From: Pseudomonas sp. Q11
Lineage (GTDB): Bacteria > Pseudomonadota > Gammaproteobacteria > Pseudomonadales > Pseudomonadaceae
DNA length: 64,000 bases
Direction of reading: 5' to 3'
Assembly: GCF_024494355.1 (NCBI RefSeq)
Contig: NZ_JAKNQY010000001.1
Location: 1 to 64,000, forward strand
Shown here: positions 1-8,575 of the stretch, piece by piece
How positions within the stretch are numbered: the first letter of the stretch is position 1
Layout: every line of letters begins with the position of its first letter
Translations under genes and position numbers: made by a program
The notes under the pieces: model-generated
What the model was told of the DNA's origin: nothing
The model's input: the letters and a program-made list of their open reading frames with translations, nothing else
The model's database searches: none

Positions 1-292
1 TCGCGAGCAAGCATTGCTCCCACGGTGGATTGCTGGCGTTCGCGATACCTTGGAACCACGCGAAACTCTGTGGGAGCAAAGCTTGCTTGCGATCGCTGTG
101 GGTCAGTTTGGGAGGTGTTGGCTGTGCAGACGCCTCGCGAGCAAGCATTGCTCCCACGGTGGATTGCTGGCGTTCGCGATACCTTGGAACCACGCGAAAC
201 TCTGTGGGAGCAAAGCTTGCTTGCGATCGCTGTGGGTCAGTTGGGGAAGTGTTGGCTGTGCAGACGCCTCGCGAGCAAGCATTGCTCCCACA
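1..292. repeat. Tandem 134-bp repeat built from REP elements
   Basis: A unit of 134 bp starts at 1 and 135, and a third copy begins at 269 and stops at 292. Each unit holds a REP pair in opposite orientation (TCGCGAGCAAGCATTGCTCC and GTGGGAGCAAAGCTTGCTTG) plus a short linker. The two full copies differ at only a few bases near their 3' ends. The array begins at or before the window edge, so the copy number is unknown. The array ends just before the stop codon of the chemoreceptor gene. I see no gene here. Confidence 0.9.
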
Positions 293-294
293 GG

Positions 295-1917
295 CTAGAC
301 CTTGAACCGCGCCACCGTCTCATGCAGTGAACCGGCCATCTGCGCCAAGTCCTGGCCGGCGGTATCGGTATGCCGGGCCCCGAGCAATACCTGTTCGGAC
401 AGGTTGCGAATACCCACAAGGTTACGATCTACCTCCCGGGCGACCAGCGCCTGTTCTTCCGTGGCGCTGGCGATCATCAGGTTGCGCTCGTTGATCTGCG
501 AGATCGAGCGGGCGATTTCATCCAGGGCATCGCCGGAGCGTCGGGCCACTTGCAGAGTGGTCTGCACCAGTTCGCTGTTGTTTTGCATGGCTGTAACGGC
601 CTGCTCGCTGTCCTGGCGGATGTTGCCGATCATCTCCTCAATTTCCCGGGTCGAATCCTGGGTACGATGGGCCAGGGCCCGGACTTCGTCAGCCACCACC
701 GCGAAACCCCGCCCGGCATCGCCAGCGCGGGCCGCTTCAATGGCGGCGTTGAGGGCCAGCAAATTGGTTTGATCGGCGATACTGCGGATCACATCCAGCA
801 CCGAACTGATGTGCTCGACCCTTCCTGCCAACTGCTGGATGCGTCCTGAGGAGTCCGTCACCCCCAGCGCCAATGCGCTGATCGAAGCAACCGTCTCCTG
901 AACCTGCTCACGACCGCGCTGGGCGGTTTGCTCGGAAATCCGCGAGGCTTCGCTGGTACTCACGGCGTTGCGCGCCACTTCGTCCACCGCAGCGGTCATC
1001 TGGTTCACGGCCGCCGCGGCCTGCTCGATTTCCTGGCCTTGCAGTTCCAGGGTGCTGTTGGTCTGACTGCTCACCGCGCTCAGCTCTTCGGAGGAACTGG
1101 CCACCCGATCCACTGAAGCGGCAATGTGCCGGACCATGCTGTTGAGGCTCTGCTGCATGTCATGCATGTTGCTCATCACGCTGTCATTTGCGCTCCCGGC
1201 ATTCAGCGGTACGCGGATCGTCAAGTCGCCCTGGGCAATCTGGCTCAGCACCCGCGCCGCATCATCGGGCTCGCCGCCCAGCGGACGGGTCACACTGTGG
1301 GTCACCAGGACCGCAACAGTACTGACCAGGGCCAGGCAGGCCAGCACCAGCGCCAGCATGTTGCGCCGCGCGTCGCTGTAGCGCGCCTGGGCCAGTCGTT
1401 CACGCTCGACAAACAACTTGCCCTGCATCGCCATCAGCCCTTCCAGGCTTTTGTAGACCTCAAGCTCCGCCGGTATCACGCCTTGCTTGAGCTGGGTCAT
1501 CGCGTCGTCCGTCGCGCCCTGGCGGATCAACGCCTGGACCTGAACGAACGCGGCCACATACGCCTCACGGTGCTTCTTCAGTGCCGCATACGCCGCTTTG
1601 CCTTCGGGCTGGTCGAACAGCGGCTCCAGCGTGGTAAAGGCCTGGGTAATACGTTGCCGGGTCATGTCGATGGATTGCTGGACCTGCGCGTTGTTCTTGT
1701 CGATCAACAGGTCCCGGGTGTTCCTGGCGTTATCGCGCACACCCGTGGCGATCACCATGATCGGGTCGATCTTCGGCCAATCCTGTCTGACGATTTGCAC
1801 CGCCTGGTCGCGCAGCGTGGCCAGGTCGTTCAAGGCGTACAGCGCCAGGGCAATCAACGCCAGTGGCGCGATGGCAAAACCGATCACGATACGGTGGGCA
1901 GTGGTGAGTCTGGTCAT
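295..1917 (-). CDS. Methyl-accepting chemotaxis protein
   Basis: This is a 540-residue transmembrane chemoreceptor that would signal through CheA/CheW. It has an N-terminal membrane helix (about residues 9–27), a periplasmic helical segment of 4HB type, a second membrane helix near 190–210, a HAMP domain, and a long cytoplasmic signalling coiled coil. The conserved hairpin tip ([18 protein letters not shown]) is present. The open frame extends upstream to 2121, but the start at 1917 (MTRLTTAHR) directly precedes the first membrane helix and has AGGGAG eight bases upstream. It lies downstream of the nrd genes on the same strand, beyond a terminator, so it is probably a separate unit. The ligand cannot be told; nothing links it specifically to nitrate. 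Confidence 0.93.
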   Translation of the reverse strand: MTRLTTAHRIVIGFAIAPLALIALALYALNDLATLRDQAVQIVRQDWPKIDPIMVIATGVRDNARNTRDLLIDKNNAQVQQSIDMTRQRITQAFTTLEPLFDQPEGKAAYAALKKHREAYVAAFVQVQALIRQGATDDAMTQLKQGVIPAELEVYKSLEGLMAMQGKLFVERERLAQARYSDARRNMLALVLACLALVSTVAVLVTHSVTRPLGGEPDDAARVLSQIAQGDLTIRVPLNAGSANDSVMSNMHDMQQSLNSMVRHIAASVDRVASSSEELSAVSSQTNSTLELQGQEIEQAAAAVNQMTAAVDEVARNAVSTSEASRISEQTAQRGREQVQETVASISALALGVTDSSGRIQQLAGRVEHISSVLDVIRSIADQTNLLALNAAIEAARAGDAGRGFAVVADEVRALAHRTQDSTREIEEMIGNIRQDSEQAVTAMQNNSELVQTTLQVARRSGDALDEIARSISQINERNLMIASATEEQALVAREVDRNLVGIRNLSEQVLLGARHTDTAGQDLAQMAGSLHETVARFKV

Positions 1918-1983
1918 ATCAAATGCTCCCTGTTCAACTACCTGCCGATTGGCAGCGCATTTGAAAACCATAAGAAAAGCCAT

Positions 1984-2016
1984 AAAAAAAGAGCGGCCCG
2001 GCAATCCCGAACCGCT
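1984..2016 (-). terminator. Likely rho-independent terminator of the nrd operon
   Basis: On the minus strand a GC-rich inverted repeat (AGCGG…CCGCT, with inner pairing) is followed directly by a run of seven T. It lies 26 bp past the nrdG stop codon and before the chemoreceptor start. The stem is imperfect, so strength is uncertain. Confidence 0.6.
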
Positions 2017-2041
2017 GCCGGTCGTGCATCCCCGGGGACGG

Positions 2042-2737
2042 TCAACTGCGCAACACAAACGAGGGAAACAACTCGCGCATGGCGGCCCACAACTCCGGCT
2101 GCAAGGCCTGTGCCGAAACACTGGAAAGATGGGGGTCGAGCATCCTGGCGGTGCGCACCAGTTGCACGGCGAAACGCGTGACGCCCTGTTTGCTCAGGCG
2201 GCGGGCCAGGGTCAACAGCCGTTCGGGGTCGAACAAATGCCAATGCACGGTGGTCCGGCATTCGTAATCCACGCCGCTGTCCAGCAGATGATCGAGACTG
2301 CGCCAGTTGGCGGCACCGCTGCCATGAACCCGAGTCACGTCCAGGGCGTCTTCGGGCAAGGCCTTGATGTCGAAGCCCACCCAGTCGGCGAGCCCGACCA
2401 CTTTGGCAAAAGCCGCCGGCTTGATGCCAGCACTGTGCAGGCCGATGCGAAAACCCATCTGCCGCACTTGCTCCATGGCCGGCGCCAGCCCGTCCTGCAA
2501 GGTCGGCTCGCCGCCGCTGAACACCACGGCGTCGAGCAGATCCTGACGGCGTTGCAGGAACGCCAATACCCTGCACCAATCCACCTCTTCGCTGCCGCGC
2601 GGCGGGATCAGTTGCGGGTTGTGGCAATAACGACAACGCCAGGCGCAGCCCTGGCAAAACAAGACGCAAGCCAGTTGGCCGGGGTAATCGAGGGTGGTCA
2701 GGGGCACCATGCCCCCGACCCGTAGCGCTCGACTCAT
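2042..2737 (-). CDS. nrdG: Anaerobic ribonucleotide reductase activating protein (radical SAM)
   Basis: This 231-residue radical SAM activase generates the glycyl radical on class III ribonucleotide reductase, using S-adenosylmethionine and a 4Fe-4S cluster. The cluster motif C31-x3-C35-x2-C38 ([11 protein letters not shown]) is visible, followed by the FSGGEP stretch typical of the family. Its start codon overlaps the stop of the small glycyl-radical ORF (ATGA), which implies translational coupling. The order nrdD, small ORF, nrdG places the activase directly behind its substrate domain. The operon is preceded by an ANR box at 5029–5042, so expression is probably induced without oxygen. Confidence 0.93.
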   Translation of the reverse strand: MSRALRVGGMVPLTTLDYPGQLACVLFCQGCAWRCRYCHNPQLIPPRGSEEVDWCRVLAFLQRRQDLLDAVVFSGGEPTLQDGLAPAMEQVRQMGFRIGLHSAGIKPAAFAKVVGLADWVGFDIKALPEDALDVTRVHGSGAANWRSLDHLLDSGVDYECRTTVHWHLFDPERLLTLARRLSKQGVTRFAVQLVRTARMLDPHLSSVSAQALQPELWAAMRELFPSFVLRS

Positions 2738-2895
2738 GGACGCCCGGCCGCGCTTTCAGTGAAATGAACCCGTTCGCGATGCTCGGACTGTTTGCCCGGG
2801 TTGAAGGCCGCCACCGGACGGTGATAACCCATCACTCGGGTCCAGACTTCGCAACGTTGACGCTGTGCTTGTGGAAGGCTTTGCGATGCTTTCAT
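2734..2895 (-). CDS. nrdD: Separate glycyl-radical domain of class III ribonucleotide reductase
   Basis: A 53-residue ORF lies between nrdD and nrdG. Its core, CEVWTRVMGYHRPVAAFNPG, followed by KQSEHRER, resembles the C-terminal glycyl-radical segment of NrdD proteins, where the Gly of an RV-x-GY motif carries the radical; here that is Gly23. The ORF has its own strong ribosome site (AAGGAG, nine bases before ATG). It lies in a different frame from nrdD, 31 bp after the nrdD stop, and overlaps nrdG by ATGA. The large nrdD product ends before this segment, so the enzyme appears to be made of two polypeptides. A frameshift of an ancestral fused gene is an alternative origin. I recall short ORFs annotated NrdD in other pseudomonads but cannot check that here. 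Confidence 0.8.
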   Translation of the reverse strand: MKASQSLPQAQRQRCEVWTRVMGYHRPVAAFNPGKQSEHRERVHFTESAAGRP

Positions 2896-2926
2896 GGGTG
2901 AAGCTCCTTGCGGTCGATGGATCGGA

Positions 2927-4942
2927 TCAGTGAACGCTGCCTGCCAACTGCTGTTGCACCAGCAAGGCTTCGTCGCATTTGGGGCAAAACTCGTGTTCGC
3001 CAGCTAGGTAGCCGTGGACCGGGCAGATGGAAAACGTCGGTGTGATGGTCAGGTACGGCAGCCGGAAACGTCCCAGGGCCTTGCGCACCAGTTGCTTGCA
3101 GGCCTGTGTCGAGGAGATCTGCTCGGCCATGTACAGGTGCAGCACGGTGCCGCCGGTGTATTTGCATTGCAGTTCGTCTTGCAGTTCCAGGGCTTCGAAC
3201 GGATCGTCGGTGAAGCCCACCGGCAATTGCGACGAGTTGGTGTAATACGGGGCGATCGGACTGCCGGCCTGCAAGATATCGGGGTAACGCTTGAGGTCTT
3301 CCTTGGCGAAGCGGTAGGTGGTGCCTTCGGCGGGCGTGGCTTCCAGGTTGTAGAGGTGGCCGGTTTCTTCCTGAAAGCGCAGCAGCGTGGCGCGCACGTG
3401 ATCCAGCAGTTTCAGGGCGAATGCCCGGCCTTGCTCGGTATGCAGGCCTTGCTGGTCATCGGTGAAATTGCGCAGCATTTCGTGCAGGCCGTTCACGCCG
3501 ATGGTGGAGAAGTGATTGCGCAGGGTGCCCAGGTAGCGCTTGGTGTACGGGTACAACCCGGCGTCCATGTGGTGCTGGATGACCTTGCGCTTGACCTCCA
3601 GGCTTTCCTTCGCCAGTTCCATCAGCGTATCGATGCGCTGCAGCAACGCGCTGGTGTCACCTTTGTACAGGTAGCCCAGCCGTGCGCAGTTGAGCGTCAC
3701 CACACCCAATGAGCCGGTCTGTTCCGCCGAGCCGAACAGGCCACCTCCGCGCTTGAGCAACTCGCGCACATCCAGTTGCAGGCGGCAGCACATCGAGCGC
3801 ACCTGGTTGGGTTGCATGTCCGAGTTGAGGAAGTTCTGGAAATATGGCAAGCCGTAACGGGCGGTCATTTCGAACAGGCGATCGGCGTTCTCGCTGTCCC
3901 ACGGGAAGTCGTGGGTGATGTTGTAGGTCGGGATCGGGAAAGTGAACACCCGCCCCTTTGCATCACCGGCCTGCATCACCTCGATGTAGGCACGATTGAT
4001 CAGTTCCATTTCTTCCAGCAGGTCGCCATAGGCGAACGGCATCTCCTGGCCGCCAATCACCGGGATCTGTTCGCGCAGATCCTCCGGGCAGACCCAGTCG
4101 AATGTGAGGTTGGTAAAAGGTGTTTGCGTGCCCCAACGTGACGGGACGTTGAGGTTGTAGATGAACTCCTGCAGCGACTGGCGGACCTCGCCGTAGCTGA
4201 GTTTGTCTTTGCGCACGTAGGGCGCCAGGTAGGTGTCGAACGAGCTGAACGCCTGGGCACCGGCCCATTCGTTTTGTAGCGTGCCGAGGAAATTCACCAT
4301 CTGCCCCAAGGCGCTGCTCAGATGTTTGGGCGGCCCGGCCTCGACCCGTCCCGGCACCCCGTTGAGGCCTTCGTGCAGCAGCGTGCGCAGGGACCAGCCG
4401 GCGCAGTAGCCGGCGAGCATGTCCAGGTCGTGGATATGCAGGTCGGCCTCGCGGTGCGCCTGGCCGATGGCCTGGCTGTAGACCTCGTCGAGCCAATAGT
4501 TGGCGGTGACCTTGCCCGACACGTTCAATATCAGCCCGCCGAGGGAGTAACCCTGGTTGGCGTTGGCCTGCACGCGCCAGTCTTCGCGGTCCAGGTATTC
4601 GTTCATCGAGGTGGCGACTTCCACCAGGGTCCGGCGATCCCGGCGCAGGCGCCCATGTTGCTCGCGGTAGACGATATAGGCGCGCATCGCCAGAAAGAAA
4701 CCGGCATCCATCAGCACTCGCTCGACACGGTCCTGGATCTGCTCGACGTTCAAGCGCGTCTGCCCTTCCAAGCGCGTCAGCACCGCTTCCAGCAACCCTT
4801 CAGCCTCCCCCTCGGCGTATTCGCCAGTGGCCTTACCGGCGGCGATCAGCGCCTGGCGAATCTTGTCCGCGTCGAAGGCAACCACACTGCCATCGCGCTT
4901 GTGCAAGCGGTTACAGCCTACTGAGATCAACGTGCTCTGCAT
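2927..4942 (-). CDS. nrdD: Anaerobic ribonucleoside-triphosphate reductase, catalytic body
   Basis: This 671-residue protein reduces ribonucleoside triphosphates to deoxy forms without oxygen. The N-terminal ATP-cone-like region (about 1–95: KRDGSVVAFDADKI) is followed by the ten-stranded barrel of the NrdD family. Near the C-terminus sits the zinc-site segment CPVHGYLAGEHEFCPKC, after which the protein ends within about 20 residues. The glycyl-radical loop that normally follows is missing and is encoded by the next ORF. I chose the start at 4942 because GGAG precedes it and the sequence MQSTLISVGC leads into the ATP cone; the open frame runs 16 codons further up. A perfect ANR box lies 86 bp upstream. 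Confidence 0.93.
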   Translation of the reverse strand: MQSTLISVGCNRLHKRDGSVVAFDADKIRQALIAAGKATGEYAEGEAEGLLEAVLTRLEGQTRLNVEQIQDRVERVLMDAGFFLAMRAYIVYREQHGRLRRDRRTLVEVATSMNEYLDREDWRVQANANQGYSLGGLILNVSGKVTANYWLDEVYSQAIGQAHREADLHIHDLDMLAGYCAGWSLRTLLHEGLNGVPGRVEAGPPKHLSSALGQMVNFLGTLQNEWAGAQAFSSFDTYLAPYVRKDKLSYGEVRQSLQEFIYNLNVPSRWGTQTPFTNLTFDWVCPEDLREQIPVIGGQEMPFAYGDLLEEMELINRAYIEVMQAGDAKGRVFTFPIPTYNITHDFPWDSENADRLFEMTARYGLPYFQNFLNSDMQPNQVRSMCCRLQLDVRELLKRGGGLFGSAEQTGSLGVVTLNCARLGYLYKGDTSALLQRIDTLMELAKESLEVKRKVIQHHMDAGLYPYTKRYLGTLRNHFSTIGVNGLHEMLRNFTDDQQGLHTEQGRAFALKLLDHVRATLLRFQEETGHLYNLEATPAEGTTYRFAKEDLKRYPDILQAGSPIAPYYTNSSQLPVGFTDDPFEALELQDELQCKYTGGTVLHLYMAEQISSTQACKQLVRKALGRFRLPYLTITPTFSICPVHGYLAGEHEFCPKCDEALLVQQQLAGSVH

Positions 4943-5028
4943 TTTGGCTCCAGACACTACATATAGATAATTAATAAGCTTCAAACACAATATGCAGTGG
5001 AGAGTACGGCCAAAAGTCAGGGTTGCAA

Positions 5029-5042
5029 TTGATCGATATCAA
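5029..5042 (-). promoter_or_regulatory. ANR/DNR (FNR-type) box upstream of nrdD
   Basis: TTGATCGATATCAA is a perfect match to the FNR-family consensus TTGAT-N4-ATCAA and a full palindrome. It lies 86 bp before the nrdD start codon, a position that allows class II activation. ANR (oxygen) is the likely user; DNR recognises the same motif. Confidence 0.85.
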
Positions 5043-5088
5043 GAATCGAGGGTGGGTCAGCCGTTGAGATGTCGACCGGTAGAACCCC

Positions 5089-5108
5089 ATCGCGAGCAGG
5101 CTCGCGAT
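5089..5108. repeat. Short REP-type palindrome
   Basis: ATCGCGAGCAGGCTCGCGAT is a near-perfect 20-base hairpin matching the core of the REP elements found elsewhere in the window. It lies between nrdD and the end of moaA. Confidence 0.7.
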
Positions 5109-5140
5109 AGCGGCGGTCCATTCAACATCTGCGCTGAGGC

Positions 5141-6133
5141 TCACCCACCACTCATGTTCATGAACCGCACAATCTGCACTTCCCCGCCGGGGTTGAAGTC
5201 GTGACGCAGGGGTTTGCCGCGCAGCGCCTGCTGCACTGCCTGGATCAGCGGTTGATCGTCCAGCGGATAGCGCCGTAGCAAACTGCGCAGGTCCAGAGAG
5301 TCCTCCTGCCCAAGGCACAGCAACAACCGCCCTTCAACGGTCATGCGCACCCGGTTGCAACTGGCGCAAAAGTTGTGGGTATTGGGGGAAATGAAACCGA
5401 TCCGGGTCTGCGCGTGTTGCTCCAGGCGCACATAACGCGCTGGGCCACCGCTGTTTTCCGTGCTGTCGAGCAACCGGTGATGGTTGGCAATGACCGCCCG
5501 GACCTCATCGCTGGAACAGAACGACTCACCGCGCGAACGCCCGACCTCGCCCAAGGGCATTTCCTCGATGAAACTGATGTCGATGCGCTGCTCGATCGCG
5601 TACTGCACCAGCGCCGGGACTTCATCGAAGTTGCGCCCTTTCATCACCACGCAGTTGAGCTTGATCCGCTCGAACCCCGCGGCCTTCGCCGCGTCAATGC
5701 CCGCCAACACCTGATTTAGGTCGCCGTTGCGGGTGATCGCCCGAAAACGCTCGCCATCCAGGCTGTCCAGGCTGATGTTCATGCGCTTGACCCCGGCATC
5801 GACCAGCGGCCGAGCCAGCCGCCCCAGCTGCGAACCGTTGCTGGTCATCACCAGTTCCCGCAGGCCGGGCAACGCCGCGATGTCGCGACACAGCCCCACG
5901 ATGCCCGGACGGATCAGCGGTTCACCACCGGTCAGGCGGATTTTCTTGACCCCCTGCCCCACGAACAGCCGCGCCAATCGGTGCAGTTCCTCCAGGGTCA
6001 ATACTTGCTGGCGCGGCAGGAAGGTCATGTTTTTCGCCATGCAATACACACAGCGAAAATCACAACGATCGGTCACCGACATCCGCAGATAATCGATCTG
6101 GCGCCCAAATCCGTCCTGCAACACGGCGTTCAT
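5141..6133 (-). CDS. moaA: GTP 3',8-cyclase, molybdenum cofactor synthesis
   Basis: This 330-residue radical SAM enzyme carries out the first step of molybdopterin synthesis, cyclising GTP before MoaC acts. The N-terminal cluster motif C24-x3-C28-x2-C31 ([10 protein letters not shown]) and the C-terminal cysteines (FCASCNRVR … LLCLG) for the second 4Fe-4S cluster are present. The protein ends in the conserved GG. The start at 6133 has GGGGA upstream and fits the family N-terminus; the longer frame adds an unlikely leader. It follows the parvulin gene by 25 bp and is the last gene of the narK1 operon, where it would supply cofactor for NarG. Confidence 0.94.
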   Translation of the reverse strand: MNAVLQDGFGRQIDYLRMSVTDRCDFRCVYCMAKNMTFLPRQQVLTLEELHRLARLFVGQGVKKIRLTGGEPLIRPGIVGLCRDIAALPGLRELVMTSNGSQLGRLARPLVDAGVKRMNISLDSLDGERFRAITRNGDLNQVLAGIDAAKAAGFERIKLNCVVMKGRNFDEVPALVQYAIEQRIDISFIEEMPLGEVGRSRGESFCSSDEVRAVIANHHRLLDSTENSGGPARYVRLEQHAQTRIGFISPNTHNFCASCNRVRMTVEGRLLLCLGQEDSLDLRSLLRRYPLDDQPLIQAVQQALRGKPLRHDFNPGGEVQIVRFMNMSGG

Positions 6134-6158
6134 GTCTGTCCCCTGATTGAGCCGGTGC

Positions 6159-7130
6159 TCACTGCACCAGCGGCGAGTCGGCGCCCTGAAGATGAATGCC
6201 GCGAATGTCCGCCGCACCGATCAGGGTTTGCAGATACTGCACCAGCGCCTTCTGCCACACGCCTTGTTGCAGCTGGGTGCGAATCGCCGTCGCCACCGCC
6301 TCATAAGGCAACGGTTGGCCTTCGACACGCTGATCGATGCTGATCACATGCCAGCCGTAGCGACTTTCCAGCGGATTGCCCACCAGGCCCGCCGGCAAGG
6401 CAAACAACTGGCGCTCCAGTTCGGGCACGGTCTGGCCCTTGCTGATCTGCCCCAGCGAGCCGCCCTGCGCCTTGGACGGGCAGGCCGAGTGGTTCAACGC
6501 CAGTTCGGCAAAGCTGCCGGGGAACTCATCCAGGCGTTGCAGCAGAATTTCGGCCTGGCCGCGCGCCTGATCACGCGCTTCGGCGTCATCCGGTGCGCAC
6601 TCCAGCAGGATGTGCCGCACCGCCAGCAACGGTGCGCTGTGAAAGCGCGCCCGATTGCTTTCGTAGTAGCGCAGGCAGGTCGCCTCGTCACATTGCGGCA
6701 CCTGCACCTCACGTTCGAGCAACAGCCGCGTGGCCGCCTCCTCCTCGTTTTCACCGGCGCCCACCTGCAACGCCAGCCCCAGTTCGGCGATGCGTTGCTG
6801 GAGCAATTGACGGATCACCAACGCCCGGGCAGCCTGGTAGACCGCATCCTCGCGGCTCTCAGCCGGGTGATATTGCAGCTCCTGGGCCATCGCCTGGGGG
6901 GTGATCGACACCCCGTTGACGCTGATGATCGGCCACTCCTGCTCACTGCTGGCGATCAATTGTGCCGCAGTTTCATCGCCCGCCACCGGTCCGGCCTGGG
7001 CCGGTTCGAACTGCACCGCGCCCGCCGGTTCGGTGTCGCTAACCGGCGCGGTCACTGGCGCTGTTTTCGCCGAAGAACCACAGCCGCCGCTGCCCCCGTT
7101 ACCGCCGCCACATCCGCATCCACTAGCCAT
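6159..7130 (-). CDS. Parvulin-type peptidyl-prolyl isomerase of the nar operon
   Basis: The 323-residue protein contains a PpiC/rotamase domain (about 165–270; [32 protein letters not shown]), like NifM and SurA relatives. It probably helps fold nitrate reductase. There is no signal peptide, so it should act in the cytoplasm. The first 20 residues are rich in Gly and Cys ([18 protein letters not shown]), a feature that could bind metal or be a flexible tail. It sits ten bases after narI and before moaA, the same arrangement as I recall from the P. aeruginosa nar operon. GGAGAC precedes the chosen start. Confidence 0.88.
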   Translation of the reverse strand: MASGCGCGGGNGGSGGCGSSAKTAPVTAPVSDTEPAGAVQFEPAQAGPVAGDETAAQLIASSEQEWPIISVNGVSITPQAMAQELQYHPAESREDAVYQAARALVIRQLLQQRIAELGLALQVGAGENEEEAATRLLLEREVQVPQCDEATCLRYYESNRARFHSAPLLAVRHILLECAPDDAEARDQARGQAEILLQRLDEFPGSFAELALNHSACPSKAQGGSLGQISKGQTVPELERQLFALPAGLVGNPLESRYGWHVISIDQRVEGQPLPYEAVATAIRTQLQQGVWQKALVQYLQTLIGAADIRGIHLQGADSPLVQ

Positions 7131-7140
7131 GATCGTCTCC

Positions 7141-7821
7141 TTAAAACTTCTGCCGAACGATTTGATAACGACGTCCCAGGTACCAGACCGGCGCACTGAC
7201 GATATGGACGAGACGGGTGAACGGGAACAGCACGAACAGGGTCAGGCCCAGCACCACATGAAGCTTGTAGACCAAGCCCACCGGAGCAATGGCCGCGGCC
7301 GCCTCCACCGGACGCAACAGCACGGTGTTCTGTGCCCAATCGGCCAGCATCACCATCACCGAGCCATCCATATGGGCGGTGGACGCCACAATGGTCATCA
7401 ACCCCAGCACCAATTGCACCAGCAGCACCACCAACACCAGGATGTCCGACGTACTGGAAGTGGCGCGCACCCGTGGGTCGGTCAGGCGCCGGTTGAGCAG
7501 CATCACCAGGCCGATCAGACCCAGCACGCCAAAGAAACCGCCGGAAACCATCGCCAGCAACTGCTTGTTCTCGGTGCTCAGCACATGGTGATAGATCGCC
7601 GACGGTGTCAGCAGGCCGACAAAGTGGCCGGCCAGGACGAACAGCACGCCGATGTGGAACAGGTTGCTCGCCACGCGCATGCCGCGATTGCTCAGCATCT
7701 GGCTGGAGCCGGCCTTCCAGGTGTACTGGGACAGGTCAAACCGCGCCCAACTGCCGATCAGGCAAATCGCCAAGGCGACATAGGGGTAGACCCCGAACAT
7801 CAACAGATCCCATTTAGACAT
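7141..7821 (-). CDS. narI: Respiratory nitrate reductase, cytochrome b (gamma) subunit
   Basis: This 226-residue membrane subunit takes electrons from quinol through two b hemes and passes them to NarH. Five hydrophobic segments are visible, with His residues in the second and last ones (for example FHIGVLFVLAGHFVGLL near the middle and LHVVLGLTLF towards the end) as the expected heme ligands. The start at 7821 (MSKWDLLMFGVYPY) overlaps the end of narJ by eight bases, which suggests coupling. It ends ten bases before the parvulin gene. Confidence 0.95.
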   Translation of the reverse strand: MSKWDLLMFGVYPYVALAICLIGSWARFDLSQYTWKAGSSQMLSNRGMRVASNLFHIGVLFVLAGHFVGLLTPSAIYHHVLSTENKQLLAMVSGGFFGVLGLIGLVMLLNRRLTDPRVRATSSTSDILVLVVLLVQLVLGLMTIVASTAHMDGSVMVMLADWAQNTVLLRPVEAAAAIAPVGLVYKLHVVLGLTLFVLFPFTRLVHIVSAPVWYLGRRYQIVRQKF

Positions 7822-8575
7822 TGCCCACCTCCCCGGCCGGCGCAGCGGCCTGCCCTTCATGCTGAAAATCCACCCAATGCAACGGCACCGCGCTTTCGTC
7901 CCGGGCCTTGCCCGGTGCGCTCGGCAGTGAACTGCAACGGTCCTGCTGCTCGGCCTTCATGAAATCCACCGCCTCCTCTTCCCAGATCCTGTCCAGAGCT
8001 TCGAGGGAGTCGTCGCGTGGCTCGGCCTTCACCTGTTCCCGCAACTCGGCCACCGCTACCTGGGGCTCGGCCCCGGCGATTTGCAGCAAGGCCCGGAAAC
8101 AACTGGCGTAGGCGCTTTCGCGCTCTTCCAGGCGCGCCGCCAGCAAGGCCAGCAGATGCGCCACGTCGGCCAGTCCTTCGCGGGCCTCGATGTCTTCGCG
8201 GGTGGAGAGAAACTCCAGATACAACGGGATGTAATCGGGCAGTTCCTTCACGCCGATGGCAAAACCGGCCTCTTCGTACTGGGCCATCATGTCGACCATG
8301 GCCTGGCCCCGATCGCGGGACTCGCCATGGACGTGTTCGAACAGCAGCAGCGACAGCGAGCGTCCACGGCCGAACAGCGCGCCGTAGTGCTCCTGGCCGT
8401 CCATCAGGTCCTGGCCACAGATCAGTTCCAGCAACTCGAACAGCGCGGCGCGCTGCTTCGGGCTGATTTCCCGTGCCTGCACAATCGCCTGCTCCAGCTC
8501 GTCGCGACCGGCCACCAGGGTTTCGGTCGGATAATCGAGCAGCAACGAAATCACCTTGAGAATGCGCATGTTCAT
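7814..8575 (-). CDS. narJ: Nitrate reductase assembly chaperone
   Basis: A 253-residue cytoplasmic chaperone of the NarJ/TorD family that holds NarGH for insertion of the molybdenum cofactor and attachment to NarI. It is mostly helical, with the family features LLDYP near the N-terminus and the acidic segment EHVHGESRDRGQAMVDM. The start MNMRILKVI overlaps the narH stop (ATGA), and the end overlaps narI by eight bases. The C-terminal 50 residues are low in conservation and charged. Confidence 0.93.
   Translation of the reverse strand: MNMRILKVISLLLDYPTETLVAGRDELEQAIVQAREISPKQRAALFELLELICGQDLMDGQEHYGALFGRGRSLSLLLFEHVHGESRDRGQAMVDMMAQYEEAGFAIGVKELPDYIPLYLEFLSTREDIEAREGLADVAHLLALLAARLEERESAYASCFRALLQIAGAEPQVAVAELREQVKAEPRDDSLEALDRIWEEEAVDFMKAEQQDRCSSLPSAPGKARDESAVPLHWVDFQHEGQAAAPAGEVGNV

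Noticed and set aside
1918..2121. Longer N-terminus for the chemoreceptor
   Set aside because: The extension covers a terminator and part of nrdG, and has no family similarity; 1917 has a good ribosome site before the first membrane helix.
2734..2929. Small glycyl-radical ORF as a sequencing frameshift of nrdD
   Set aside because: The gap of 31 bp contains a well-placed AAGGAG and ATG, and the ORF is coupled to nrdG, which argues for a real separate gene; an error cannot be fully excluded.
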